13,729 bases of DNA from CAZOSF01 sp964582415 (GCA_964582415.1 CAZOSF010000064.1:1-13729), one strand, 5' to 3'; counted from the first letter of the stretch, positions 5,718-13,385 are shown. Notes: generated by a model from the sequence alone, not told the origin. Translations and numbers: made by a program.

Positions 5718-6571
5718 GTCACCTAACTAGTTTTATGGAAGGTATTTTAGATCCTTCGTCCGTGGCACAGCTGCCCGATTTAATTCCCTATAGCGAAACG
5801 GTTTTCAGCGTACCCAATCTGGTGATGTTTAGCGTACTATTGGTAGTGCTTCCTCTTTTTCTGAAGTATTTGGGGAAGTCGGCTCCAGTAACAAAAACGA
5901 ATTTGCCCATTTATCAGGGTCCTTTGAAGGATGATGGGCCTATTCAAGGAGCGGAACGTATCGATCATTCCAAGTATTTTGGAATCGGGTTTGGTGGGAT
6001 TATCCTGGTGGCTTTTTTCTATCAATATTCCAACGAACTGGCGCATTACATTGTAACGCCTAACATGCTTAACTTCTTTATGTTGGGATTGGCGCTTATT
6101 CTTCATGGATCGTTTTCCAATTTTTTAAGCGCTTTGGAGGAGGCTATAAAAGGAACTTCCGGGATTCTTATCCAATTCCCACTCTACTTTGGGATTATGG
6201 GAATCATGAGGGAAAGTGGTATGGTAATTTTGATTTCCGATTTTTTTGTGTCCATTGCAAACGAAACAACGCTACCATTATTCACGTTCTTAAGTGCAGG
6301 TTTGGTAAATATTTTTGTTCCCAGTGGAGGGGGGCAATGGGCGGTACAAGGTCCTATAGTGGTAGAATCTGCTATGCAACTGGGAGTGCCCCTTAATAAA
6401 GCCATAATGGCCTTAGCCTATGGAGATCAGATTACCAATATGCTTCAACCTTTTTGGGCATTACCCCTTTTGGGTATTACCAAACTAAAAGCCAATCAGA
6501 TCCTTCCGTACACCTTATTATTGATGTTCGTTGGGAGTGCCGTTTTTCTCATCGGACTTCTATTGTGGTAA
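5663..6571 (+). CDS. atoE: Short-chain fatty acid transporter AtoE, C-terminal part (after assembly gap)
   Basis: This is the rest of the transporter. The first 18 codons duplicate residues 157-174; the new sequence continues GHLTSFMEGILD and runs to TAA 6569-6571, residues 175-458 of the joined protein. It carries further membrane segments and the two most conserved family motifs: VPSGGGQWAVQGP (about 375-387 when joined) and AYGDQITNMLQPFWALP (about 408-424), both very close to E. coli AtoE. A cytoplasmic-type charged loop separates the halves (about residues 228-260). The region across the join aligns with E. coli AtoE without an evident missing block, which supports the idea that nothing large is lost in the gap. 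As printed, this part and the N-terminal part are out of phase across the N run, so automatic annotation would split or mark the gene as broken. A hairpin terminator follows. Confidence 0.93.
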   Translation: MIWHGGISGSAPAKVSESGHLTSFMEGILDPSSVAQLPDLIPYSETVFSVPNLVMFSVLLVVLPLFLKYLGKSAPVTKTNLPIYQGPLKDDGPIQGAERIDHSKYFGIGFGGIILVAFFYQYSNELAHYIVTPNMLNFFMLGLALILHGSFSNFLSALEEAIKGTSGILIQFPLYFGIMGIMRESGMVILISDFFVSIANETTLPLFTFLSAGLVNIFVPSGGGQWAVQGPIVVESAMQLGVPLNKAIMALAYGDQITNMLQPFWALPLLGITKLKANQILPYTLLLMFVGSAVFLIGLLLW

Positions 6572-6576
6572 TAAAA

Positions 6577-6610
6577 TAACCTCGCTTGAGCTACAAACGA
6601 GGTTAGTTTT
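6577..6610 (+). terminator. Rho-independent terminator after atoE
   Basis: An 8-bp stem (TAACCTCG / CGAGGTTA) with a 13-nt apical part that can form three more pairs (TTG/CAA) is followed by GTTTT. The T run is short, so it may be moderately efficient. It starts 5 bp after the atoE stop. The remaining spacer to 6756 holds no recognised gene or promoter consensus. Confidence 0.7.
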
Positions 6611-6756
6611 GGGTTAGGTACTTATTTGACGATTCAAATAATAACAATGATGAACAAATAGTTTAGCAAGTGTCAAACAAGCTATTAAAAATGCAAAATA
6701 AGGAGGAATTTTCAAAGGTAAAACCCAATTTTAACAACATTAAAAGTTGATCTTCA

Positions 6757-7395
6757 ATGGTTTATCTCACTAGTGAATTATGGTTTCCAGAAGCTTCCAC
6801 CGCTGGAGAAGAGGGGTTGTTGGCCGTGGGCGGTGATTTATCACCTCAACGCTTATTGTTGGCATACCACTCGGGAATCTTTCCTTGGTTTGAATCGGGG
6901 GAACCTATTCTTTGGTGGAGTCCAGACCCAAGAATGGTCTTATTTCCGGACCGACTGAAAGTATCGAAAAGTTTAAGTAAAACGATACGTAAACAGGAAT
7001 TCAAAGTGACGGTAAACGAACAATTCGAAGAAGTAATAACCCATTGCGCACGGATTCAACGGAAGGGACAACGCGGTACTTGGATCGGACCAGAAATGAT
7101 TGAAGCCTATAGCCAACTTCATCAATTAGGGTATGCCCATTCTGTAGAAGTGTGGAAAAATAAAGCATTGGTAGGTGGATTGTACGGGATTGATCTTCCC
7201 GATTATAAGATTTTCTGTGGAGAGAGTATGTTTAGTAAGGTATCTGACGCCTCCAAGGTGGGGTTTGTGTTTTGGGTGTATACCTTGTTGAAACGGCACT
7301 ACCGACTGATCGATTGCCAATTGTATACGGAACACCTTGCAAGTCTGGGTGCTGAAGAAATTTCAAGGGAAGAGTTTTTGGAGTTTCTCAAATAA
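6757..7395 (+). CDS. aat: Leucyl/phenylalanyl-tRNA--protein transferase
   Basis: Aat moves Leu or Phe from tRNA onto proteins with an N-terminal Arg or Lys, marking them for ClpS/ClpAP degradation (N-end rule). The 212 residues are within family range. Visible motifs, in order, are GLLAVGGDLSPQRLLLAY (20-37), GIFPWF (40-45), WWSPDPR (53-59), TWIGPEM (108-114), GYAHSVE (125-131), VGGLYG (139-144), GESMFSKVSDASK (155-167) and LIDCQ (184-188). The last contains the Asp and Gln described as catalytic in E. coli Aat. The ATG at 6757 gives the usual N-terminus (MVYLTSELWFP). No Shine-Dalgarno site precedes it at the right distance, though an unused-looking AAGGAGG is at 6700-6706. The next gene starts 57 bp downstream, on the same strand. 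Confidence 0.96.
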   Translation: MVYLTSELWFPEASTAGEEGLLAVGGDLSPQRLLLAYHSGIFPWFESGEPILWWSPDPRMVLFPDRLKVSKSLSKTIRKQEFKVTVNEQFEEVITHCARIQRKGQRGTWIGPEMIEAYSQLHQLGYAHSVEVWKNKALVGGLYGIDLPDYKIFCGESMFSKVSDASKVGFVFWVYTLLKRHYRLIDCQLYTEHLASLGAEEISREEFLEFLK

Positions 7396-7452
7396 CACCC
7401 CTCAAATGAAAGCTACGATTTTATGTATATTGCAATTAAATTCACCCAAAGT

Positions 7453-9192
7453 ATGAAACTCTTTTATCGCTTAGCATTATTCGGAATCACAATACTCTCG
7501 TTGAATACATCCTTCGGTCAAGAAATTTTGCCGAAACAACTCACCGAGCATGAGAAAACCATTATCAGTGATTTTCAATTCCGAGGCACATTGGTTACGG
7601 ATCCACCGGAAGGCCCTGTTCGCACCATGGCCGAATGGGAAGAAGTAGAATATGTCGTGATTACTTGGAACCCAAATTACCCGAATATCCTTAGACAGAT
7701 TGTGGCAGCTGCGGTACAAGAGTGTAAAGTAATCATAACTACCCAGAATGAAAGTTCAGTAGCAAGCTACCTAACTTCTAATGGGATTGATCTTACCAAT
7801 GTTATTTTTATGAATGAACCTTGGGATAGTATCTGGATTCGGGATTACGGTCCAAATACGATATACAGCGATGATGTAGGGGAGCGTGCTATTGTGGATT
7901 GGATTTACAACCGTCCACGGCCAAACGATGACGTCATGCCTTCTGCCCATGCCGCCCTAGTTGGGTCTCCCATTTACATTACCAATTCAGGAACCAATGA
8001 TTTGGTAAATACTGGAGGTAATTTTATGAGTGATGGCATGGGAACCGCTTTTGCTTCGCGCCTAATTTTAAACGAAAACGAAGCGGGAAATCCCTATGGA
8101 GTGACCCCAAAAACCGAAGCAGAAATAGATGCCATCATGAATGCCTACATGGGAATCGATCGTTACATCAAAATGCAAACCCTGCCGTATGATGTCATTC
8201 ATCATATCGATATGCACATGAAACTATTGGATGAAGAAACACTTTTAGTTAGTGAATACCCTGAAGGTGTGGCCGACGGTCCGCAAATTGAAGCAAATAT
8301 AGAATATGTGCTTTCAAACTTTAATTCCTATTTCGGTACACCCTACAAGGTGAAATGGATTCCAGCGCCTCCGAGTACGACAGGGAGTTATCCCGACACC
8401 GGAGGGAGTTATCGAACCTATACTAATGCCACTTTTATCAATGGAACCGTTTTGGTCCCGACGTATCGTCCAGAGGTAGATGACCCTGCCTTAGCGCAAT
8501 GGGAAGAAATGTTGCCTGGGTACAATATCGTCGGGATAGATGTAGACAATCCAGGGGAAAATTTAATTGCCCTCCTTGGTGCTATCCATTGTATTACGCA
8601 TACGGTGGGTGTAAACGATCCCTTGCTGATTGTGCATCAACCAGTAGACGAGGCGAATGCGGGTGCTACCGTGACGTTTGATGCCTTGATAAAACATGTT
8701 TCTGGAATTTCTGCAGCTTCTTTATTTTGGAGGGAGGAAGGTGACACTAACTATGCCGAGGAGCCAATGAGTTTCGTGAGTGACGATAATTGGACGGTGG
8801 AAGTTACTATGCCCAACACGTCGGTAAATGTGGAATATTATATCGAGGCGGAAGCTAATTCCGGTAAAATTCATACACGACCTTTGGTAGCACCCGAAGG
8901 ATATTGGACTATCAATGTTGGAAGTCTATCGTCGAACGAGTGGGCGGAACAACAAATTTCCGGAGCCTATCCCAATCCAACCTTTGGAACGGTGAATTTT
9001 CACCTAAATCAGATCGAAGGCACTGTTGATGTGAGTATTTACAATGTATTAGGTCAGCAGTTATTTACCTCGGAAGTTCAAACAGCAAACGGTATCCTAA
9101 GCCTTGGTTTGAATCCTAGTTGGCAAGGGACACTTTTTGTACGTTTTGAAGGGGAGTTTGGTTCGGTAAATCGAACGGTTGTCAAGCTTTAA
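7453..9192 (+). CDS. Secreted peptidylarginine/agmatine deiminase-family enzyme with T9SS sorting domain
   Basis: The ATG at 7453 gives 579 residues and a good signal peptide (MKLFYRLALF, hydrophobic to about 20, cleavage near G22-Q23). A start at 7423 would add ten residues before it and is less likely. The catalytic domain (about 50-390) belongs to the Porphyromonas-type arginine deiminase family: WIRDYGP with Asp131, YNRPRPNDD (152-160), NTGGNFM (186-192), HHIDMHMK with His251 and Asp253, YTNAT with Asn325, and GAIHCITHT with the nucleophile Cys380. An immunoglobulin-like domain follows (about 391-490), then a type A type IX secretion signal (about 505-579: AYPNPTFGTVNF, VSIYNVLGQQL, final VVKL). 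The layout equals that of P. gingivalis PPAD. It probably converts peptide arginine or a small guanidine compound to its citrulline-like product and ammonia outside the cell. The stop shares TTAA with tag. Confidence 0.93.
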   Translation: MKLFYRLALFGITILSLNTSFGQEILPKQLTEHEKTIISDFQFRGTLVTDPPEGPVRTMAEWEEVEYVVITWNPNYPNILRQIVAAAVQECKVIITTQNESSVASYLTSNGIDLTNVIFMNEPWDSIWIRDYGPNTIYSDDVGERAIVDWIYNRPRPNDDVMPSAHAALVGSPIYITNSGTNDLVNTGGNFMSDGMGTAFASRLILNENEAGNPYGVTPKTEAEIDAIMNAYMGIDRYIKMQTLPYDVIHHIDMHMKLLDEETLLVSEYPEGVADGPQIEANIEYVLSNFNSYFGTPYKVKWIPAPPSTTGSYPDTGGSYRTYTNATFINGTVLVPTYRPEVDDPALAQWEEMLPGYNIVGIDVDNPGENLIALLGAIHCITHTVGVNDPLLIVHQPVDEANAGATVTFDALIKHVSGISAASLFWREEGDTNYAEEPMSFVSDDNWTVEVTMPNTSVNVEYYIEAEANSGKIHTRPLVAPEGYWTINVGSLSSNEWAEQQISGAYPNPTFGTVNFHLNQIEGTVDVSIYNVLGQQLFTSEVQTANGILSLGLNPSWQGTLFVRFEGEFGSVNRTVVKL

Positions 9193-9749
9193 ACCTCCGT
9201 ATGCCTAAAACAAGAGGTAAGGTGATCGTTCACCATACCCGTTGCCTGCATATGGGCATAAATAACAGTAGTACCCACAAATTTAAATCCTCGTTTTTTT
9301 AGATCCTTGCTGATGGTATCACTTAATGGGGTGTTGGCGGGTAATTCTGAAAGGGATTGGTAGGTGTTTCTGATGGGCTTGCCGTCTACAAAATCCCAGA
9401 TGTACTCACTGAAACTTCCAAACTCTTGCTGGATTTTCATGAAGGCCTGTGCATTGGAGATCGTCGCTTTTATCTTCAATTTATTTCGAATGATCCCAGG
9501 GTTTTGAATGAGTTCGTCTAACTTTCGCTCTCCGTATTGGGCGATTTTTTGATAGTCAAAATTGTCAAAAGCATTCCGGAATTGCTCTCGTTTCCGCAAT
9601 ACGGTTATCCAGCTAAGTCCGGCTTGAAAAGTTTCCAAGGTGAGAAATTCAAAAAGCAATGCATCATCACGAACAGGAACCCCCCATTCTTCATCATGAT
9701 ACTGAACATACAAAGGATCTTCCCCGCACCAGGGACATCGGTTTTTCAT
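9189..9749 (-). CDS. tag: DNA-3-methyladenine glycosylase I
   Basis: Tag removes 3-methyladenine from alkylated DNA and begins base-excision repair. The 186 residues match the usual length. The zinc ligands are all present: Cys5 (RCPWC), His18 (YHDEEWG), His176 and Cys180 (NDHLTSCFRH), one position from the E. coli residues 4, 17, 175 and 179. The base-recognition segment LETFQAGLSW (38-47) has Glu39 and Trp47. The ATG at 9749 gives the normal MKNRCPWC start. The gene lies 27 bp after the TonB-like gene and probably shares its transcript. Its last four bases overlap the deiminase stop, with no terminator hairpin visible between the two. No unusual residues were seen. Confidence 0.96.
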   Translation of the reverse strand: MKNRCPWCGEDPLYVQYHDEEWGVPVRDDALLFEFLTLETFQAGLSWITVLRKREQFRNAFDNFDYQKIAQYGERKLDELIQNPGIIRNKLKIKATISNAQAFMKIQQEFGSFSEYIWDFVDGKPIRNTYQSLSELPANTPLSDTISKDLKKRGFKFVGTTVIYAHMQATGMVNDHLTSCFRHTEV

Positions 9750-9776
9750 CGAAGGTCTTTTACGGAAAGATACGAT

Positions 9777-10481
9777 TTATTCCTGACCAGGAAATAAGTA
9801 GGTGATGGTACCCAGCTGTCGCTCACGATCGTGTTTGGTTGTAAATCGGGAATGCTGTGTATATTCCAGGGCAGCATCAATAAGACAACCATTAGTAGTG
9901 GTCGAAAGCGTAGGATTATAGGTAGCTTTTTGAATTTTCCCTAAGGCATCTACTACGATACTGATAACTATTTTCCCACCTGCATCACAAGTGTAAACCG
10001 GGTTGGGAAGCTCCAAGGCATTTCGATCTTTCAGATTATAGGTGATGGTGGTTTTCCGGTTGACACCCTCAGTGGTGCGTTTTTCTTTCATAGCCGCAGA
10101 CTCCTCCAATTTCTCCTTGGCTTCTTCCAATGCCTGTTGTGCCTTACTGAAATCGATGTCATTCGATTCAGCTCCAAAATTGACCTCTTCCGTTAAATCC
10201 TCCGACTCATTAAATTCGGCATTTCGACCATTCTCTATTTCACTGATGAATTTTTCGGCTTCATTGTAGGCGGTATTCGTCTTGATTTCCATTTCTTCCT
10301 GGTCGGCCATGGCAAGTTCCTCCAAATCTTCTGGAAGCATCTCGATGTATTCTATCGGGGTCGCCTCTGCTTGTTCGGGCCCCACCCGTTTTTGCAATTT
10401 TACCGAAACCAACAGCAAAATAAGGTTGCCGACCAATAGACTGGTAATGAGAAAGGCTCTGTATGAATAATTGAAATTCAT
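9777..10481 (-). CDS. TonB-like energy transducer protein
   Basis: The 234 residues have one N-terminal membrane helix (about 9-28), a long acidic linker and a C-terminal TonB-type domain (about 158-234: PNPVYTCDAGGKIVISIVVD, GKIQKATYNPTLS, CLIDAALEY, GTITYLFPG). TonB proteins span the periplasm and pass energy from ExbB/ExbD to outer-membrane receptors. The linker is unusual for a TonB: it is rich in Glu and Asp, has a heptad-like stretch (SKAQQALEEAKEKLEES, 112-128), and lacks the Pro-Lys repeats. Cys165 and Cys199 could pair. ExbB/ExbD genes are not in the window. Proteins of this form are widespread in flavobacteria and usually annotated as energy transducer TonB, but their partner is rarely known. 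A -7 box lies 36 bp before the ATG. Coupling to the receptor at the left end is possible but unsupported. Confidence 0.82.
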   Translation of the reverse strand: MNFNYSYRAFLITSLLVGNLILLLVSVKLQKRVGPEQAEATPIEYIEMLPEDLEELAMADQEEMEIKTNTAYNEAEKFISEIENGRNAEFNESEDLTEEVNFGAESNDIDFSKAQQALEEAKEKLEESAAMKEKRTTEGVNRKTTITYNLKDRNALELPNPVYTCDAGGKIVISIVVDALGKIQKATYNPTLSTTTNGCLIDAALEYTQHSRFTTKHDRERQLGTITYLFPGQE

Positions 10482-10516
10482 GGTTGCAAGTACCGAAATT
10501 CTTCAGAAAATACCTT

Positions 10517-10524
10517 CAAATCTA
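10517..10524 (-). promoter_or_regulatory. Predicted promoter -7 box for the TonB-like/tag unit (TAGATTTG)
   Basis: On the minus strand TAGATTTG is an exact TAnnTTTG match, about 36 bp before the ATG at 10481, giving a leader of roughly 30 nt. No clear -33 TTTG is seen. It lies in the 94-bp spacer after truB and suggests that the TonB-like gene has its own start. Confidence 0.5.
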
Positions 10525-10575
10525 ATAAAATTAGTATTGCCTTAACGTTTTGGTGAACAGATAAATAGGGGGATT

Positions 10576-11274
10576 TTATTGCTCAAGTAAAGGTAAGCTT
10601 GCTTCAAAGGTTTCAATCGACTGTGCTTCAGAAACAGAAAAAGTTCCAATTCTTGTTCTGCGCAAAGCAGAAAGGTAAGCACCATTATTCAAAACCTTTC
10701 CAAAGTCATGCGCCAAGGATCGGATGTAGGTTCCTTTGGAACAAACTACCCGGAAATCAACCTCAGGAAGATCAATACGCGTTAGCTCAAATTCGAAGAT
10801 GTGTATTTTTCGGGAAGGAATCTCCACCTCCTGCCCTTTTCGAGCCATTTCATACAGTCGTTTACCCTCTTTTTTGATAGCAGAGAAGATAGGGGGTTGC
10901 TGGTCGATTTCACCCAAAAAATGGTCCGTAGCTTTATTGATTTGAGATTCGGTTAATCCAGAAACGTCAAAGGTTTGGTCTACTTCCGTTTCTAGGTCAT
11001 AACTAGGAGTCGTTGCACCTAAGGTAAAAGTTCCTGTATATTCCTTTTCCTGTGCTTGGTATTCCTCAATTTTCTTTGTGAACTTTCCCGTGCAGAGTAT
11101 CAATAATCCGGTCGCCAATGGGTCTAACGTTCCAGCATGTCCCACTTTGATTTTTTTGATGCCAAAACGCTTGCGAATCAACCACCTAACCTTATTGACT
11201 ACCTGAAAAGAGGTCCATTCCAAGGGTTTGTCGATGAGTAAGATTTGGCCTTCTTTATATGTTTCTCCGATCAT
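10576..11274 (-). CDS. truB: tRNA pseudouridine(55) synthase TruB
   Basis: TruB converts uridine 55 of the tRNA T-loop to pseudouridine. The 232 residues show the N-terminal ILLIDKPLEWTSFQVVNKVR (11-30), the catalytic motif KVGHAGTLDPLATGLLI (43-59) with nucleophile Asp51, EKEYTGTFTLGATTPSYD (75-92), the QQPPIFSAIKKEGKRLYE stretch and the late CSKGTYIRSLAHDFG. All are family hallmarks. The C-terminal extension after the catalytic domain is short (no PUA domain), as is common in Bacteroidota. Its ATG overlaps the uppP stop as ATGA (11271-11274), so translation is probably coupled. It is the last gene of the ftsX to truB run. Confidence 0.97.
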   Translation of the reverse strand: MIGETYKEGQILLIDKPLEWTSFQVVNKVRWLIRKRFGIKKIKVGHAGTLDPLATGLLILCTGKFTKKIEEYQAQEKEYTGTFTLGATTPSYDLETEVDQTFDVSGLTESQINKATDHFLGEIDQQPPIFSAIKKEGKRLYEMARKGQEVEIPSRKIHIFEFELTRIDLPEVDFRVVCSKGTYIRSLAHDFGKVLNNGAYLSALRRTRIGTFSVSEAQSIETFEASLPLLEQ

Positions 11275-12065
11275 ACTGCAATACTAACGACAATGGCGAT
11301 ACTACCCACAATAGCGCAATAGAGGGCAAACCATTTGAGTTTCGATTTTCGCACCAATTTGATCATCCAAGTACAGGCTAGAAGCCCAGAAACAAATGCG
11401 GTGATGAAGCCCACCGTGAGGGTTGGAAAATGAGCGGTTTCATAGCTTAGGTCACCACTCAAAATATCCTTTGCGATTTTTCCCAAAATAAGGGGAACCA
11501 CCATCAAGAAAGAAAAACGGGCCGCTTTACTTTTGTCATTTCCCAATAAAACCGAAGTAGAAATCGTAGCACCACTTCGTGAGATTCCCGGTAGCATAGC
11601 GATAGCCTGGGAAATTCCGATTATAAAGGCGTTTCCAAAGGTTACTTTCTTGCCGGTATGCTTGGCGCGGTCGGCCATAAAAAGCAAAAGGGCGGTTACC
11701 AATAGCATGCATCCTACGAGCAACACCTTGCCGCCGAATAATGCCTCCAATTCCTCTTCAAAAAACAAACCAACCACAACTGCTGGAATCATCGAAAGAA
11801 TGATTTTCAACGAGAACTCGGTCTCCTCATTCCATTTGAATTGAAACAATCCAGCCAACAGTAAATAAACATCTTTACGAAATACCACAAGTGTGCTCAA
11901 AGCAGTCGCGAAATGAAGCACCACGGTAAACAACAGACTCTCCTCGGGTACAGAGTTATCTCCTAAAAGGGCCTTTCCTAGTTCCAAATGACCACTGGAA
12001 GAAACAGGTAAAAATTCGGTAAGTCCTTGAATAACGCCCAAGAGGCCGGCTTCCCAAATAGTCAT
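11271..12065 (-). CDS. uppP: Undecaprenyl-diphosphate phosphatase UppP (BacA)
   Basis: UppP dephosphorylates undecaprenyl diphosphate so that the carrier lipid can be reused for peptidoglycan and other surface polymers; overproduction gives bacitracin resistance. The 264-residue inner-membrane protein carries both signatures: QGLTEFLPVSSSGHL (13-27, with Glu17, Ser-rich loop and His26) and PGISRSGAT (159-167, with Arg163). About eight membrane helices are visible, arranged as two inverted halves. The ATG at 12065 gives the expected MTIWEAGLLGVIQG start. It starts 3 bp after the DUF3098 gene and overlaps truB by 4 bp, so it sits in the middle of a tight operon of division and cell-wall functions. 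Confidence 0.97.
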   Translation of the reverse strand: MTIWEAGLLGVIQGLTEFLPVSSSGHLELGKALLGDNSVPEESLLFTVVLHFATALSTLVVFRKDVYLLLAGLFQFKWNEETEFSLKIILSMIPAVVVGLFFEEELEALFGGKVLLVGCMLLVTALLLFMADRAKHTGKKVTFGNAFIIGISQAIAMLPGISRSGATISTSVLLGNDKSKAARFSFLMVVPLILGKIAKDILSGDLSYETAHFPTLTVGFITAFVSGLLACTWMIKLVRKSKLKWFALYCAIVGSIAIVVSIAV

Positions 12066-12068
12066 GGG

Positions 12069-12329
12069 CTAGTCGTTTTTTGTAGGATTCAACAGGATGG
12101 CATACACTTCAACAGCAAATCCAATAAGTACCAACGTCGGGGCCAATCGGATACGTCGCCAGTTATAGATTTCTGGATTGAAAACCGTTGGATCGTCGCT
12201 TCCTCCCCCTGCCATAAGAATAAAACCTAAGGCGATAAAGGCAGCGCCAATGAGCATGAAAACATAATTTTTCTTCTCAAATACGAACGCTTTGTCTTTG
12301 GCTTCTTCTTTTCTTTTTTGCTCTCCCAT
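12069..12329 (-). CDS. DUF3098 small membrane protein
   Basis: The 86 residues belong to DUF3098, a Bacteroidota family of unknown function. It has a charged cytoplasmic-type start (1-20), a membrane helix at about 22-40, a short exposed loop GGGSDDPTVFNPEIYNWRRI (41-60) that is the conserved core of the family, and a second helix at about 63-80. The gene lies between ftsX (37 bp upstream) and uppP (3 bp downstream) in one direction. From memory the same order recurs across Flavobacteriaceae, which hints at a part in cell division or envelope synthesis. No catalytic residues can be named. Confidence 0.9.
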   Translation of the reverse strand: MGEQKRKEEAKDKAFVFEKKNYVFMLIGAAFIALGFILMAGGGSDDPTVFNPEIYNWRRIRLAPTLVLIGFAVEVYAILLNPTKND

Positions 12330-12366
12330 GATGAATTGAATTGCGGTGCGAAAGGTACGTAATTAA

Positions 12367-13245
12367 TTAGTAGTAGAGGTCATCGGTTCTTAAATTGAGA
12401 AATCGCTGGGTGGCAAAATAAGTGCTTAACCAAGTGATAACAAGTCCCATTAAGAAGACGAACAAAAATAGGCCTCCTACCAAAATCGTATCATTCATTA
12501 ATCCTAATTGTGGAAAGTAACGGTCTAAGTAGTATAATACCACAGCAATGCCAATTATGGCCAAAACAGATCCTAGAATCCCAAGCTTCATACTTTTCCA
12601 AATAAAGGGCCTACGGATAAAACTTTTCGTGGCTCCCACCATCTGCATGGTTTTGATGGTAAACCGTTTCGCGTAGACCGAGAGTCGGATGGAACTGTTG
12701 ATAAGAAGTACGGCAATAAAAAGGAAAACCGCACTGATTACCAAGACCCAAAAACTGATTTTCTTGATGTTGTCGTTCAACAAAACGATGAGGGGCTTAT
12801 CATAAACTACTTCGTCTACAAAGTCCTTGGTCATAATTTCCCCTTGTATTTCCTCCAATTTACTGGGCGAAACATAGTCGGCGAACAAATACACATCAAT
12901 GCTGTTTTGCAGTGGATTGTAGCCAAGGAACTCCATAAAATTTTCACCAATGGTGGCACTGTGCTCCTCTGCTGCCTGCTCTTTGGAGACAAAGGTGGCC
13001 GATTTGGTGTACTCTGCTAAGGCCAAGCTTTGTTGCAGTTGATCGATTTCCACCTGCTTTGCAGTATCCTTCAAATACACAGTGAGTGCAATTTGCTCCT
13101 TAAAATGATCGGCCACTTTCTTGGTGTTCAATACTAACAACCCCAATAATCCCAACAGAAATAGGACCAGTGAAATACTGATCACTACCGAGAAATAAGA
13201 GGAAATAAGTCGGCGTTTTTGGTATTTTTCGAACGTAGTGGCCAT
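12367..13245 (-). CDS. ftsX: Cell-division protein FtsX (permease-like)
   Basis: FtsX pairs with the ATPase FtsE and controls peptidoglycan hydrolysis at the division septum. The ATG at 13245 gives 292 residues starting MATTFEKYQKRRLISSYFSV, the usual flavobacterial start; a longer frame from 13353 would add 36 unrelated basic residues. A first membrane helix (about 18-40) leads to an extracytoplasmic domain (41-160, with NPLQNSIDVYL at 110-120). Three further helices lie at about 164-184, 221-240 and 255-278. The cytoplasmic stretch KTMQMVGATKSFIRRPF (198-214) between helices two and three is the best-conserved signature. FtsE is not adjacent, as is common in Bacteroidota. It heads the run to truB and is divergent from leuS. 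I saw no TAnnTTTG promoter for it in the 140-bp spacer. Confidence 0.95.
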   Translation of the reverse strand: MATTFEKYQKRRLISSYFSVVISISLVLFLLGLLGLLVLNTKKVADHFKEQIALTVYLKDTAKQVEIDQLQQSLALAEYTKSATFVSKEQAAEEHSATIGENFMEFLGYNPLQNSIDVYLFADYVSPSKLEEIQGEIMTKDFVDEVVYDKPLIVLLNDNIKKISFWVLVISAVFLFIAVLLINSSIRLSVYAKRFTIKTMQMVGATKSFIRRPFIWKSMKLGILGSVLAIIGIAVVLYYLDRYFPQLGLMNDTILVGGLFLFVFLMGLVITWLSTYFATQRFLNLRTDDLYY

Positions 13246-13331
13246 GGGGGCAAGTTGTTTTGGTAAAAATACAAGGATTTTTACTACTGTAATACCTAAC
13301 GATGAAACTTTTCTCTTTCGTACAATAGGCG

Positions 13332-13339
13332 TAAATTTG
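13332..13339 (+). promoter_or_regulatory. Predicted promoter -7 box for leuS (TAAATTTG)
   Basis: TAAATTTG matches TAnnTTTG exactly and lies 46 bp before the chosen leuS ATG, with a partial TTTC at the -33 position 18 bp upstream. Transcription would start at about 13345. Confidence 0.5.
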
Positions 13340-13385
13340 CGCCTGCCTAACAATGAAGCTAGGCCCTACAACGGAAGCAATTACG

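Noticed and set aside
5563..6571. atoE as a frameshifted pseudogene
   Set aside because: The phase change comes only from the arbitrary N count; collapsing the duplicate restores one full-length frame.
6691..6750. 19-codon frame with an internal AAGGAGG (6700-6706) upstream of aat
   Set aside because: The Shine-Dalgarno-like site has no start codon 5-10 nt downstream and the frame stops before aat; too short and uninformative to call a gene or leader peptide.
7423..7452. Upstream start of the deiminase at 7423
   Set aside because: The extra ten residues precede a good signal peptide beginning at 7453; the shorter form is more likely though not proven.
10522..10534. Palindrome CTAATAAAATTAG as an operator near the TonB-like promoter
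   Set aside because: A 5-bp AT-rich arm in an AT-rich spacer is expected by chance and matches no operator I know.
13246..13353. Longer N-terminus of FtsX from 13353
   Set aside because: The 36 added residues are basic and unlike FtsX; the MATTFEKYQKRR start fits the family.
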